Positions 9,058 through 17,742 are shown, numbered from the stretch's first letter. The stretch: 64,000 nt of DNA from Sulfurospirillum cavolei (GCF_000813325.1 NZ_BBQE01000013.1); one strand, 5' to 3'. The notes: generated by a model not told the origin, from the sequence alone. A program made the numbers and translations.

Positions 9058-9478
9058 TCTAGAACAAATTACAAAAATCGTCGAAAGTTGCGGCGTATCT
9101 TTATACGATACGGAAGTCGCAAGCGAATTCGACAAGAAAATTTTTCGTATTTACATTAGCTCAAAAGAGGGCATCGGTTTGGATAAATGCGAAGAGATTA
9201 GCCGCATTTTATCGCCGATTTTTGATTTGGAACCGCCGCTTGAGGGCGAATACTTTTTTGAGGTCAGTTCCCCCGGTATCGAGCGTAAGTTGGTCAAACC
9301 CGAACATTTTGCCGCTTCGATCGGTGAAAAAGTCAAGCTGAAATTAAACGATAAAGAAAAAATGGTCGGAGTGTTGGAGGCGTATGAAAACGGCGCTGTG
9401 TCGGTTCGTATCGATAATGACGTAAGACGCATTCCTTTAGAATCGATCGAAAAAGCCCGAACGTATTTTGAATGGTAA
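9050..9478 (+). CDS. rimP: Ribosome maturation factor RimP
   Basis: RimP is needed for 30S subunit assembly. The 142-residue protein has the N-terminal alpha/beta domain with CGVSLYDTEV and KKIFRIYISSKEGIGLDKCEEISR, the conserved VSSPGIERKL segment near residue 80, and a C-terminal SH3-like part. It overlaps rbfA by 8 bases and ribD by 7 bases, so the string is probably one transcript. Confidence 0.93.
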   Translation: MINLEQITKIVESCGVSLYDTEVASEFDKKIFRIYISSKEGIGLDKCEEISRILSPIFDLEPPLEGEYFFEVSSPGIERKLVKPEHFAASIGEKVKLKLNDKEKMVGVLEAYENGAVSVRIDNDVRRIPLESIEKARTYFEW

Positions 9479-10482
9479 GGGCGTGTGATACGCCTTTGAT
9501 GCAAAAGGCTTTAAAAGCCGCTTGGGCGTATCAGATTCTCACGTTTCCTAATCCTGCCGTCGGAGCCGTCGTCAGCGACGATGCGGGTACTATTTTAGGT
9601 ATCGGTGCCCACGTTCGAGCAGGCTCTCCTCATGCCGAAGTGATCGCGCTTAAAGAAGCGTACGTCGCATTGACGCACGATCACGCGATAAACGCTCTTG
9701 AAGATTCGCAAGAAATTCACGACTATTTAATCCTTCACCACCGTTTGTTATTTCACCCTTTAACCTTACATGTCACGCTAGAGCCGTGTCATCATTACGG
9801 AAAAACGCCTCCGTGTTCGCATTTGATTCAAACGTTGGGGATCAAACGCGTTGTTATCGGTTCTTACGACGAGAGCACACAAGCCAAAGGCGGCGGGGCT
9901 TATTTGCGAACATACGGTGTTGAAGTTGAATACGGGTGTGAAAAAGAGGCATGCGATCGTTTGTTGGCACCTTTTACATGTCAGCTTCATCGACGGCCGT
10001 TTCTCTTTTTTAAAGTGGCGTTGAGCGCCAACGGCGTTGCGACGGGCGGAACGATTAGCTCTTTGGAATCTCGTACAAGAGTGCATGCGCTTCGCGATCG
10101 TTGCGATCTTTTAGTGATCGGCGGAAATACGGTACGCGTCGATCGTCCGATTTTGGATGCACGGTTGGTTCAAGGAAAAGCTCCCGATATTTTGATCTAT
10201 TCACATCACAAAACATGGGATCACAGTATCCCGCTTTTTAGCGTTGCGAATCGACATGTAAGCATCTCGGACGAGCTAGCGTTAGATGCATACCGTATGG
10301 TGATGATCGAGGGTGCTCAGGGCATGCTCGATGCGGTACAACAGAGCGTTCAATGGTACTTGATCTTTCGCTCGCCACATACCAAAGAGGGAAAAGCGTT
10401 GGTTTTACCGCAAGGTTTAGAGTTGTGCTATTGCGAAACCATCGGAGAAGATACGCTTTCGTGGTACTATAAACGCGCTTAA
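9472..10482 (+). CDS. ribD: Bifunctional riboflavin biosynthesis deaminase/reductase RibD
   Basis: RibD performs the second and third steps of riboflavin synthesis. The N-terminal deaminase domain carries the zinc site: HAE at residues 54-56 and PCHHYGKTPPC with cysteines at 106 and 115. The C-terminal reductase domain starts near 170 with FKVALSANGVA and includes VIGGNTVRVDRPILDARL. At 336 residues it is about normal. LHVTLEPC is encoded across a CTTACATGTCA site, one of the overrepresented palindromes of this window. It is separate from riboswitch-controlled ribB at 52.7 kb. Confidence 0.93.
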   Translation: MVRACDTPLMQKALKAAWAYQILTFPNPAVGAVVSDDAGTILGIGAHVRAGSPHAEVIALKEAYVALTHDHAINALEDSQEIHDYLILHHRLLFHPLTLHVTLEPCHHYGKTPPCSHLIQTLGIKRVVIGSYDESTQAKGGGAYLRTYGVEVEYGCEKEACDRLLAPFTCQLHRRPFLFFKVALSANGVATGGTISSLESRTRVHALRDRCDLLVIGGNTVRVDRPILDARLVQGKAPDILIYSHHKTWDHSIPLFSVANRHVSISDELALDAYRMVMIEGAQGMLDAVQQSVQWYLIFRSPHTKEGKALVLPQGLELCYCETIGEDTLSWYYKRA

Positions 10483-10487
10483 AAGCC

Positions 10488-10835
10488 TTACATGTGAAAA
10501 CATTTTTTATGTTGCAGTAAGCGACATGCTTGGTGGTAGTAGGGCGTTAGTTCCGAAGCAGAGAACTCGATCAGCGGGGCGTATTTTTCAAACGTCGCCC
10601 AGACGCGCTTGGCTCCCTCAGTTTTGCCTTTTTTCGCCAATGCCAATGCCGTAGCACCGTTAATCAATCCTTTTAAAATTAAAGCATCGTTGAGCGATTC
10701 GGGCAGTTTTTTAAAAGCATGCCACGAAGGCTCTAAAACCTCATGACCTTCGACAAAGTCTTCGTTTTCGACGACGATCAAAAAGCGTTCTAATGCTTCG
10801 CATACTTTAGAGTTTGGTTTTAGGGGCGGGTTCAT
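10488..10835 (-). CDS. DUF309-family protein
   Basis: This 115-residue protein matches the DUF309 family: an all-helical fold with a FVEGHEVLEPSWH motif (about residues 27-39) and GLINGATALALAKKG. The histidine and two acids of the EGHEVLE segment are the family hallmark; function is unknown. I start it at ATG 10835 rather than the upstream ATG at 10856, which would push it further into the signalling gene behind it. It overlaps the end of that gene by 29 bases and converges with ribD. The ribD-DUF309 gap holds an ACATGT palindrome. Confidence 0.75.
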   Translation of the reverse strand: MNPPLKPNSKVCEALERFLIVVENEDFVEGHEVLEPSWHAFKKLPESLNDALILKGLINGATALALAKKGKTEGAKRVWATFEKYAPLIEFSASELTPYYHQACRLLQHKKCFHM

Positions 10836-13302
10836 GCAGATAATATCCTTGTGCAAAGTCGATGCCTAACTCTTTCACGCGCGTTAAGACTTCGTGTTTA
10901 TGAACAAATTCCGCAACGACTTGGATGCCCAAGCTTTTGGCAAACGTGACGATAGCTTTGACGGTTTCGTATGCGTTGCTATCCGTATCGATGTTCTTAA
11001 TCAACGAACCGTCGATCTTGATAAAATCTACTTGAAGCTGTAAGAGGTATTCAAAATTCGAGTATCCGGAGCCAAAATCGTCGATTGCCAGTAGACACCC
11101 TTCCGCCCGTGCCGTTTGCAGAAAAGCTTTGACCTCGGGCGAATTCTCGATACCCTCACTCTCCAGCAGCTCGATCGTAATACGCTTTTTCAGCATCGGA
11201 TAGTGATGGAGCGTCGATAGCAAAAATGAAGCGATTTCGACGTTGAGAATATCTTCTTTGGCAAGATTGATCGAGACGTCGCAATGAAGTTCTAATGCCG
11301 CTTGGATCGCTTCTTGGATCACAAAGCGCGTTAGTTGGTGATAGACGTGCATGCGTTTTGCCAAATCTAAAAAGTGAAACGGCGCGATAATCGTTCCGTT
11401 GCGGTCGATAAGTCGGATCAGCACTTCGTATTTTTTTCGCTCCGCCGTATCGTTTAAAGGGACGATCTCTTGGAGGAAGACGGTAAAACGGTTGTGCACT
11501 AAGGCATCGCGTAGCGTTTCGTTCCATGCGATGTCGCCTTGAAGTTTTTTGGAAAAACCTTCGTTATCGTCGTAGACGACTAAAGCTTTGTGGCTTTTCC
11601 GTGCCTCTTCCAGAGCGATTTCCGCTCGATTGTAGGTATAGTCGTTACCGTTGGCGATGCCCATACGAAGCGTGATCGCATAGTGCTTGCCTGCGATGAT
11701 GAGTCCTTCATCGTTCAGGCGTGTCAACAAAGTGTCGCATTTTTGAAGAAAATCGTCGTAGGAGAGGGTTTCGCAACATAAAAGGGCAAATTCATCGCCT
11801 TGGAGGTAGAAAAGCTGAAAACATTGCGTCAGTGCCGTTTTGATTTTAAAACAGAGGTGTTGCAGAACCGAGTCCCCAAATGCTTGTCCGTGCAGGGTAT
11901 TAATATCGCGAAAGCCGCAAATATTTAAAATGGCAAGATGAGGATCGAGGCATTGCTCGACGGATTCAAAAAGCATTTTACGTCCGGGAAGATCCAAAAC
12001 GTTCTCTTTTTTGAGATGCTCCATTTGTTCGAAAAGGTCCGTAATATCGTAGCGAATCGCAATAAACTCCTCGACCTCGCCTTTGGCGCTTAGCATCGGT
12101 ATAATGGCGGATTTGACATAGTAGGTTTGCCCGTTTTTACGTAAATTTTTCAAAATACCCTTCCACGTACGTCCGTGTTTAAGCGTTTGCCACATGTCGT
12201 AAAAAAATTGAGGCGGGTTGTCGGGGTGACGCACGATATTGTGAGGTTTGCCGATCAGCTCTTCTTTGGTATAGCCCGAAATGTTCACGAAAGCGTCGTT
12301 CACGTAGGTAATAATGCCTTTAGGCGTCGTTTTGGAGACGATGGCTATTTCATCGACGGCTTCGGTATAGCGGTTGAGTTGGAGGGATTGTTGGTCGTGT
12401 TCGACGATCAGCCGTGCGATTTCGCCGAGTTCGTGCTTTTGTTTTGAAAGTGCTGCAATGTACATGTAACGTTTTGTTTTCAGTGCTTTGGAAAGATAGC
12501 GAATCGGAATGAAAAACGTTTTGCGCGTTAGAAGGAAAAAAAGGAAAAATGCTACAAGAAGGATCATCGATCCCGCCGTAAATAAAACGGTTTGAAGTTC
12601 CGTCATAAAAAGCAATGTCGAAGGTAGATACTCAAAGCGTAAAAAGCCGACCGTCGTGTCGTCTAAGGCTTTTAAAGGAAGCAAAAACGGCATTTCGAGT
12701 TGTTCTTTGTCGCTCAAGGGAGGAATAATTGCGGTTTGAGCGCGCGTCAATTGAGCGATTTCATGGAAAAATGCCTGATCCCATTGCCGTACGATCACGA
12801 AAAAACCGATAGGATGTTCCTCGGAGGCATTTTTAGCGTAAAGGGGTGCTAAAAAATATTGGTTAAGTCGCGTTTGCGCGTCTAACGAAAAAAATTCTTT
12901 GAAAGCAGGCGTTTGAGCTGAAAAACGATGCAAATCGGGTATTGCATAGACGACTGACGTATCGAAGCGGTAAATCAACTCTTTACGTGCATTAAAAAGT
13001 AAAATCGCATCGACGTCCAAACGTTTTAAAAGAGGTTCCAAATGGGAACGTTTCCATGCCGTGTCGTTGGAAACGATAAAAGCTTGAAGCGCGTCTAATA
13101 CCGCATAATCGTAGACGGTTTGACGAATCAAACGGCTTTCGAGTTCCAACACGCTTTGATACCTCTCAAAAGCACTCCATTGCTCTTTTAAAATTTGCCG
13201 ATGTTCGTCCGTTTTGACGCCAAACCATACGCCCATCATCAGCAAAACGGTCAATACTAAGATGAGAAAAGTGTAAAGTGTATAGGTTTTTGTCAGTTTC
13301 AT
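10807..13302 (-). CDS. Membrane c-di-GMP protein: sensor, Aer-type PAS, degenerate GGDEF, EAL
   Basis: The 831-residue protein has TM1 (about 8-28), a periplasmic sensor region (30-235), TM2 (about 238-262), a PAS domain (about 318-425), a GGDEF-like domain (435-585) and an EAL domain (600-825). The PAS contains GKPHNIVRHPDNPP and DMWQTLKHGRTWKG, the pattern of the FAD-binding PAS of the redox taxis sensor Aer. The cyclase signature is QGDEF instead of GGDEF. The EAL signature reads EVL but keeps the metal Glu, and DDFGSGYSN, KIDGSLI and VAEFV are intact. I infer a redox-sensing c-di-GMP phosphodiesterase. It is the domain-level relative of the split FIST protein at 25.6-28.5 kb. Confidence 0.85.
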   Translation of the reverse strand: MKLTKTYTLYTFLILVLTVLLMMGVWFGVKTDEHRQILKEQWSAFERYQSVLELESRLIRQTVYDYAVLDALQAFIVSNDTAWKRSHLEPLLKRLDVDAILLFNARKELIYRFDTSVVYAIPDLHRFSAQTPAFKEFFSLDAQTRLNQYFLAPLYAKNASEEHPIGFFVIVRQWDQAFFHEIAQLTRAQTAIIPPLSDKEQLEMPFLLPLKALDDTTVGFLRFEYLPSTLLFMTELQTVLFTAGSMILLVAFFLFFLLTRKTFFIPIRYLSKALKTKRYMYIAALSKQKHELGEIARLIVEHDQQSLQLNRYTEAVDEIAIVSKTTPKGIITYVNDAFVNISGYTKEELIGKPHNIVRHPDNPPQFFYDMWQTLKHGRTWKGILKNLRKNGQTYYVKSAIIPMLSAKGEVEEFIAIRYDITDLFEQMEHLKKENVLDLPGRKMLFESVEQCLDPHLAILNICGFRDINTLHGQAFGDSVLQHLCFKIKTALTQCFQLFYLQGDEFALLCCETLSYDDFLQKCDTLLTRLNDEGLIIAGKHYAITLRMGIANGNDYTYNRAEIALEEARKSHKALVVYDDNEGFSKKLQGDIAWNETLRDALVHNRFTVFLQEIVPLNDTAERKKYEVLIRLIDRNGTIIAPFHFLDLAKRMHVYHQLTRFVIQEAIQAALELHCDVSINLAKEDILNVEIASFLLSTLHHYPMLKKRITIELLESEGIENSPEVKAFLQTARAEGCLLAIDDFGSGYSNFEYLLQLQVDFIKIDGSLIKNIDTDSNAYETVKAIVTFAKSLGIQVVAEFVHKHEVLTRVKELGIDFAQGYYLHEPAPKTKL

Positions 13303-13372
13303 GCAAAGAGTATAGTGAATCGTGCGTTTAAATTTGCTTTATTTTGAAAAATAAGATAAACTATTTTTCTAG

Positions 13373-13482
13373 AAAGATGAGGTTCGAGTTCATCTTTGGT
13401 AGGTTTTGTGTCACGGCTCTTCGAAAGCTCTCTAAAACACTCCAAAAATACTCAATTTTCTACTTTTCAACCACTGCCGTGA
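13373..13482 (+). promoter_or_regulatory. Structured 5' leader of the cold-shock gene
   Basis: The 208-base gap before the cold-shock gene holds two inverted repeats in the probable leader. AAAGATGA (13373-13380) pairs with TCATCTTT (13389-13396) around an 8-base loop. TCACGGC (13411-13417) pairs with GCCGTGA (13476-13482). Long structured leaders that refold on cooling are known for cspA-type genes; here this is inference from base pairing only. Confidence 0.4.
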
Positions 13483-13510
13483 GGGAGTGTATTTTACATA
13501 GGAGCTTAGA

Positions 13511-13726
13511 ATGGCTTTATTAGAGGGAACCGTTAAATGGTTTAACAACGAAAAAGGTTTTGGTTTTATCCAACCAAATGATGGCAGCAAAGACGTATTC
13601 GTACACTTTCGCCAAGTAAACAGAACCGGTTACGGTCGTGTATCTTTGGCCGAAGGTCAAAAAGTAACTTACGAACTAGGCGAAGGTCCAAAAGGTCCAC
13701 AAGCCGAGAACGTTACAGGTCTGTAA
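13511..13726 (+). CDS. Cold-shock domain protein (CspA type)
   Basis: This 71-residue single OB-fold protein binds single-stranded RNA/DNA and acts as an RNA chaperone. Both RNA-binding motifs are present: KGFGFI (residues 15-20) and VFVHF (about 29-33). Translation starts at ATG 13511 with TAGGAG upstream. It stands alone on the + strand between two minus-strand blocks and has a long leader with inverted repeats. An intrinsic terminator follows directly. Confidence 0.95.
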   Translation: MALLEGTVKWFNNEKGFGFIQPNDGSKDVFVHFRQVNRTGYGRVSLAEGQKVTYELGEGPKGPQAENVTGL

Positions 13727-13730
13727 GCCT

Positions 13731-13759
13731 TTTAAGAGGGAAGCGATTCCCTCTTTAAA
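13731..13759. terminator. Bidirectional terminator between the cold-shock gene and the histidine kinase
   Basis: AAGAGGGAA (13734-13742), loop GCGA, then TTCCCTCTT (13747-13755), flanked by TTT before and TAAAAA after. The symmetric A/T flanks allow it to work in both directions. It overlaps the last codons of the convergent kinase gene. Confidence 0.75.
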
Positions 13760-14892
13760 AATCGATACGAAAATCGACTCCCTTCTCCCACTTTTGATTC
13801 GACGTTGATCGCAATGTCGTATTTATCGCAAATACTTTTCACGATACTCAAACCGATTCCGAATCCGCCTTTAAAAATATCCCCTCGATAGTGACGCGTA
13901 AAAATTTTATCGATCTCTTTAATTCCGATACCGTAATCTTTCACTTCAAAAACGATACCCTCTTCGGAGGGATAAAGAAAAATCTCGATCGTGCTTTTGG
14001 GATGGGAATATTTAATCGCGTTGGTAAGATTGTTGTCGATGAGGCGTTGCAATTCGATACGGTTCATCGTAATGAACAGTTCCGGCGCAATTGTCGCTAA
14101 GAGCGTAATCTCTTTGGACGCGGCGAGGGATTCGAAGTAGCTGATACGGTCTTCCAAAAAAATCGAAAAATCCAGATATTCGTGCGTGTAGGTGATGGTT
14201 TTATTTTTGATGAGGTACTCCAAATCGTCGTAAAGCGTTGCAAGCGTCGAGAGTGCCGCTAGAGAGCGACTGAGGCGTTTGTCTTTGTATTTGCTGTTTA
14301 GTCCTTCGATATTAAGTTGCATGATGCCTAAAGGCGTTTTAAGTTCGTGCATCACGTCGGTAAAAAAGAGGTTCATACGAGCGGACGTTTCGATGTAAGG
14401 TTTTAAAAGCATCTTCATCAGCAAAAACGAAATTACGAACATTCCCGCCAATACCACGCCGATCATAATCAAACTATCAAAAATAACCTGCGAGTACGAA
14501 AGCTCTTTTTGCACGACGAGAAAGCTGACATGTAAAGGATTGTCCAGTAACGTTTGTTTGTAAAAGAGCGACTGGCCGCTTTTGTAAAAAGCGTCTTCAA
14601 AGAGGGGAATCGGCTCTTCAATCAACGAAAATACGATACGGTTGGAAGCATCGAGAAGTGCCCCTTTGTAAAGAATCGAACGCGGAAAAATAAAGGTTTT
14701 TTGCATCGGAGAAATAGCGTAAATGCTCTTTTCGACCTCTTTGGCATAGAGCCGTAATTCGCGTTCTTGGTTAAATTGCGAAAGACGTAACGAAGCGGAG
14801 AGATAATTGAGCGTCGGAAACAACACGACCAAAAGCGTTAGAAACGTGACGGCAAGGGCAAAGATAAGGACGTTATGCGTGGCATTTTTCAA
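13732..14892 (-). CDS. Sensor histidine kinase of three-gene set 1
   Basis: The 386-residue membrane kinase has TM1 (about 8-30), a small periplasmic loop (about 40-135), TM2 (about 138-160), a HisKA domain with MHELKTPLG (phospho-His at 182), and an ATPase domain with N box NNLTNAIKYS, G1 DYGIGI and G2 GGFGIGLSI. It should phosphorylate the response regulator whose gene overlaps it by 20 bases. The periplasmic loop is small, and a separate Cache protein is encoded in the same operon, so sensing may be shared. Kinase 2 (32993-34174) has the same layout. Divergence from tsdA suggests control of that gene. Confidence 0.88.
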   Translation of the reverse strand: MKNATHNVLIFALAVTFLTLLVVLFPTLNYLSASLRLSQFNQERELRLYAKEVEKSIYAISPMQKTFIFPRSILYKGALLDASNRIVFSLIEEPIPLFEDAFYKSGQSLFYKQTLLDNPLHVSFLVVQKELSYSQVIFDSLIMIGVVLAGMFVISFLLMKMLLKPYIETSARMNLFFTDVMHELKTPLGIMQLNIEGLNSKYKDKRLSRSLAALSTLATLYDDLEYLIKNKTITYTHEYLDFSIFLEDRISYFESLAASKEITLLATIAPELFITMNRIELQRLIDNNLTNAIKYSHPKSTIEIFLYPSEEGIVFEVKDYGIGIKEIDKIFTRHYRGDIFKGGFGIGLSIVKSICDKYDIAINVESKVGEGSRFSYRFLKRESLPS

Positions 14893-15538
14893 TTTTATAT
14901 CCTATGCCTTTGGCGGTTACGATGAGCTCTTTGTCGGTTTTGTCGCGCAATTTTTTGACCAACATACGAATGTCGTTGTCGCCTACGGCTTTGTCTTCCC
15001 ATACGTAGGCATGAATGTTTTCGGTCGAGATATAATTACCGCGGTTCTTGACCAGCAAAAAGAGGAGTTTTTTCTCGTATTGCGTCAGCGGAATCTGTAT
15101 CGCGTCAAACCATAACGATTGATCTTCCAAACGATAGCTAAAACCGTGGCAAAGCGTGATGTCGAGGGTCGTTCGCATATGGTAGGCGTTTAAAGCCTGC
15201 GTAACGCGGTATTGAAGCTCTTTGAGCGAAAAAGGTTTTCGGATATAGTCGTTACATCCAAGCTCATAACCGAGGCTGAGGTTGTTGATGTCGGTGAGCG
15301 ACGTGATAAAAATAATCGGCAGATCGAGTTTGGCTTTGCGAATCTGTTTTAAAATCTCGTAGCCGTCGACGTGGGGAACGCGAATGTCTAAAAGTGCCAG
15401 ATGGTACCGGTTTTCAAACAGGGCGTCCAACGCTTTTTGTCCGTCTTCAAACGCGTCTACGGCGTAGCCCATCTCTTCGAGGGAGTCTTGAATGCTCTCT
15501 TTATAGGCATAGTCGTCTTCAAGCAGTAAAATTTTCAT
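14873..15538 (-). CDS. OmpR-family response regulator of three-gene set 1
   Basis: The 221-residue regulator has a receiver domain with acidic pair ED at 7-8, phospho-Asp 51 (LLDIRVP), the switch Thr in IIFITSL and Lys in IRKPFSL, then an OmpR-type winged helix with NDIRMLVKKLRD and GIGYKIEK. OmpR-family regulators usually bind tandem direct repeats at about 10-11 bp spacing. A perfect tandem 11-mer lies at 16536-16557 before divergent tsdA and is the natural candidate target. It sits between the Cache gene (4-base overlap) and the kinase gene. Confidence 0.9.
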   Translation of the reverse strand: MKILLLEDDYAYKESIQDSLEEMGYAVDAFEDGQKALDALFENRYHLALLDIRVPHVDGYEILKQIRKAKLDLPIIFITSLTDINNLSLGYELGCNDYIRKPFSLKELQYRVTQALNAYHMRTTLDITLCHGFSYRLEDQSLWFDAIQIPLTQYEKKLLFLLVKNRGNYISTENIHAYVWEDKAVGDNDIRMLVKKLRDKTDKELIVTAKGIGYKIEKCHA

Positions 15539-16509
15539 CGGATTAAAACCTCTTGCGTCGTCTGTGAAGAGGGCATCAGCGTTTTGGTATGCATGCTTTG
15601 CGGATGCGGGGCTAGCGTCGCGCGCAAGAGTAGGGAGTCTTTGAGCAGCGACTCGTCAAACCAAACGCCGACGTAACCGATGGGTTTGGATTCGATGTCA
15701 AAAAGCGGCGTAAATCCGAATAACATACCGTCGATGCGCGCAAATCCCTTATCCAACGTTTCGGGCGTCGCGATGGTGTATAAAGCGGTGTGGCACGAAG
15801 CGGGGCAACTGCTATTCACGACGACGAAATCGTTGATTTGTTCCAAATCTTTCATCCATGAACCGATTTCCAAGAAGTCGCGGTGCATCAAAACCACAAA
15901 ATCGATTTTTTTATTTTTAAGGTTTTGCGCGATCTCTTCAAAGCCTAAAATGACCTCCAACGAGCCGATAAAAACGCCCCGATCGAAAATCGGCGCCAAC
16001 GCTTTGATATTGAGGCGTTTTCCAAGTTCGATCGCGACCAAAGGCGTTTGCGTTTGATGAAGCAAGGCAATGCCTTTGCGCCATGAGGCAAGTTCGTTAC
16101 CGTAGTCTTCATAATCCCAGCTTCTGACCCACGCTTTGGCGTCTTTGGTATGAAACTGGACTTCCATATGTTCCATTTGAAGGTACTGCTTCGTCTTGAC
16201 AATTTCTTGGTTAATAACGGTAAAAAGTGCATGCCGATCTTCGTGCCGATAGGCTTCTTTGATCGCTTCGTTTTGAGAAAGCATCAATGCCACGCTGAGA
16301 GCGAGTTGTTTTTTATGGGAGATCAGCTCTTGAGTGAGGTTTAAAACGCTTTCAACGCTGTTTTTGGCGTCTTCGACGTAAAGGTTGTGGTTGGTTCGAT
16401 AAATTAAAAAGCCGATGATGAGCATCGATAGGCTAAAAAGTGCTAACAAAAGGGCGTAAATGCGAACGGTTTTGATGGCATCTCCTTTTGCTATAAAGAT
16501 GAAAAGCAT
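15535..16509 (-). CDS. Membrane-anchored Cache sensor protein of three-gene set 1, with periplasmic Cys pair
   Basis: The 324-residue protein has one N-terminal membrane helix (about 15-37) and an extracytoplasmic Cache-like domain (about 45-290), with no kinase, methyl-accepting or GGDEF module. It shares WDYEDYGNELASWRKGI and IELGKR-IKALAPIF with the set 2 protein at 34171. CPASC (Cys 235 and 239) is absent from that paralogue. I infer an accessory ligand sensor for the kinase in the operon. The start is uncertain: ATG 16509 has only a weak ribosome site, while AAGGAG sits 5 bases before an in-frame ATC at 16476. Confidence 0.75.
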   Translation of the reverse strand: MLFIFIAKGDAIKTVRIYALLLALFSLSMLIIGFLIYRTNHNLYVEDAKNSVESVLNLTQELISHKKQLALSVALMLSQNEAIKEAYRHEDRHALFTVINQEIVKTKQYLQMEHMEVQFHTKDAKAWVRSWDYEDYGNELASWRKGIALLHQTQTPLVAIELGKRLNIKALAPIFDRGVFIGSLEVILGFEEIAQNLKNKKIDFVVLMHRDFLEIGSWMKDLEQINDFVVVNSSCPASCHTALYTIATPETLDKGFARIDGMLFGFTPLFDIESKPIGYVGVWFDESLLKDSLLLRATLAPHPQSMHTKTLMPSSQTTQEVLIR

Positions 16510-16535
16510 TATACCGAAAAACGTCCTGAGCGTTT

Positions 16536-16557
16536 TTGACGATAAATTGACGATAAA
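16536..16557 (+). promoter_or_regulatory. Perfect tandem 11-bp direct repeat, probable response-regulator operator for tsdA
   Basis: TTGACGATAAA occurs twice in exact tandem, ending 10 bases before TACAAT (16568-16573), the probable -10 of tsdA. Two head-to-tail copies at 11 bp near the -35 position are the usual site geometry for OmpR-family activators. The response regulator gene is in the divergent operon. TTnAC-N6-TTnAC also occurs before psrA1, at 36.4 kb and at 43.0 kb. Confidence 0.6.
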
Positions 16558-16567
16558 TGTTTATGAT

Positions 16568-16573
16568 TACAAT
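16568..16573 (+). promoter_or_regulatory. Probable -10 box (TACAAT) of tsdA
   Basis: TACAAT lies 27 bases before the tsdA ATG, 10 bases downstream of the tandem repeat. The ribosome site AAAGGAGG follows at about 16588. Confidence 0.45.
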
Positions 16574-16600
16574 AGTCTAAAAATTTAAAAGGAGGCAGAA

Positions 16601-17605
16601 ATGAAAAGATTATCTTTAGTTTCGGCGGCATTGGCGTTAACGTATGCAAGCGGGCTTTTTGCATTGGACGTAGGCGAACTCAATAAACGTGCCGACAAAG
16701 GATTTAAACCCGTCGTCGTCAAAGATTGGAAGGCACCGGATGAAAGTACGATTCCCAACAATTTATTCGGCGATACCGTTCGTTACGGTAAAGCTCTCGT
16801 TCATGAAACGTACAAATACATCGGACCGGAAGTGAGTGACCCAAAAATGCGCTATGCGGGCAATAATCTCGCCTGTTCGTCATGCCATCAAGAAGCCGGT
16901 ACGAAACGATGGTCGGCTCCGTTTATGGCGACATTCGCCAACTTCCCTCAATACCGCAATCGCGACGAAACGATCGGTAGCATCGAAGAGCGCGTCAACG
17001 GTTGTATGGGACGCAGTATGAACGGAAAACCGCTTCCCGAAAACGGCAAAGAGATGCGTGCGATCGTAACGTACATGTACTGGTTAGGACAAGGCATTCC
17101 CGTCGGTGCTAAGGTCGAAGGAGCGGAATTTCCTCAGGTAGATCGTAAAATGGTCATGAAGCAAGCCGCCGATCCGGTCAAAGGCGAAAAAGTGTATCGA
17201 GAATATTGTGCGTCATGCCACGGCGATAACGGACAAGGCGTGAAACGCGAAGGCAAAGCCAACGGTTACGAGTATCCGCCGCTTTGGGGCAAAGACAGCT
17301 ACAATACGGGTGCGGGTATGTACCGCGTGCTTCGTGCGGCAGACTGGATCGTTGCTAATATGCCTTTAGGCGCGGACAATCATAATCGCGTTTTAACCGA
17401 CGAACAGGCGTATAACGTTGCGGCGTACATTAACAACTACGATAAACCGCGCGATATTAAAGCCAACCGCGAAAAAGATTTTCCCGATTTAAAAGTTAAA
17501 GTGCCCGATAGCGACGTCGGACCGTACGATGACGGAAAAAATCGTCATCAACATAAATTTGGACCGTACCAAGGCATTATAATTCCCGCGAAAAAAGCCG
17601 AGTAA
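16601..17605 (+). CDS. tsdA: Periplasmic dihaem cytochrome c, TsdA-type thiosulfate dehydrogenase/tetrathionate reductase
   Basis: The 334-residue protein has a signal peptide (about 1-22) and two class I haem domains, CSSCH (92-96) and CASCH (203-207). The conserved VNGCMGRSMNG segment with Cys 135 matches the unusual cysteine haem ligand of TsdA enzymes; candidate methionine ligands for haem 2 are M240 and M254. TsdA interconverts thiosulfate and tetrathionate, and in Campylobacter the enzyme works well as a tetrathionate reductase. Direction here is inferred as reductive from the Psr-rich context. It is divergent from signalling set 1, with a tandem operator between them. Confidence 0.87.
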   Translation: MKRLSLVSAALALTYASGLFALDVGELNKRADKGFKPVVVKDWKAPDESTIPNNLFGDTVRYGKALVHETYKYIGPEVSDPKMRYAGNNLACSSCHQEAGTKRWSAPFMATFANFPQYRNRDETIGSIEERVNGCMGRSMNGKPLPENGKEMRAIVTYMYWLGQGIPVGAKVEGAEFPQVDRKMVMKQAADPVKGEKVYREYCASCHGDNGQGVKREGKANGYEYPPLWGKDSYNTGAGMYRVLRAADWIVANMPLGADNHNRVLTDEQAYNVAAYINNYDKPRDIKANREKDFPDLKVKVPDSDVGPYDDGKNRHQHKFGPYQGIIIPAKKAE

Positions 17606-17613
17606 TCTTTCCG

Positions 17614-17643
17614 AAAAAGGGCGATTTAGGTCGCTCTTTTTTT
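17614..17643 (+). terminator. Intrinsic terminator after tsdA
   Basis: AAAAAGGGCGA, loop TTTAGG, TCGCTC followed by a run of seven T. The stem has one G-T wobble. It ends the tsdA transcript. Confidence 0.8.
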
Positions 17644-17742
17644 AAAAAGAACCGTTAAGTTCAAAAGAGAACGCCGCGTTAATGATTTTGTGATACTATT
17701 GCTTTTTGCTAGAGCACCTATTTTTACATGCAAAGAGAGATC

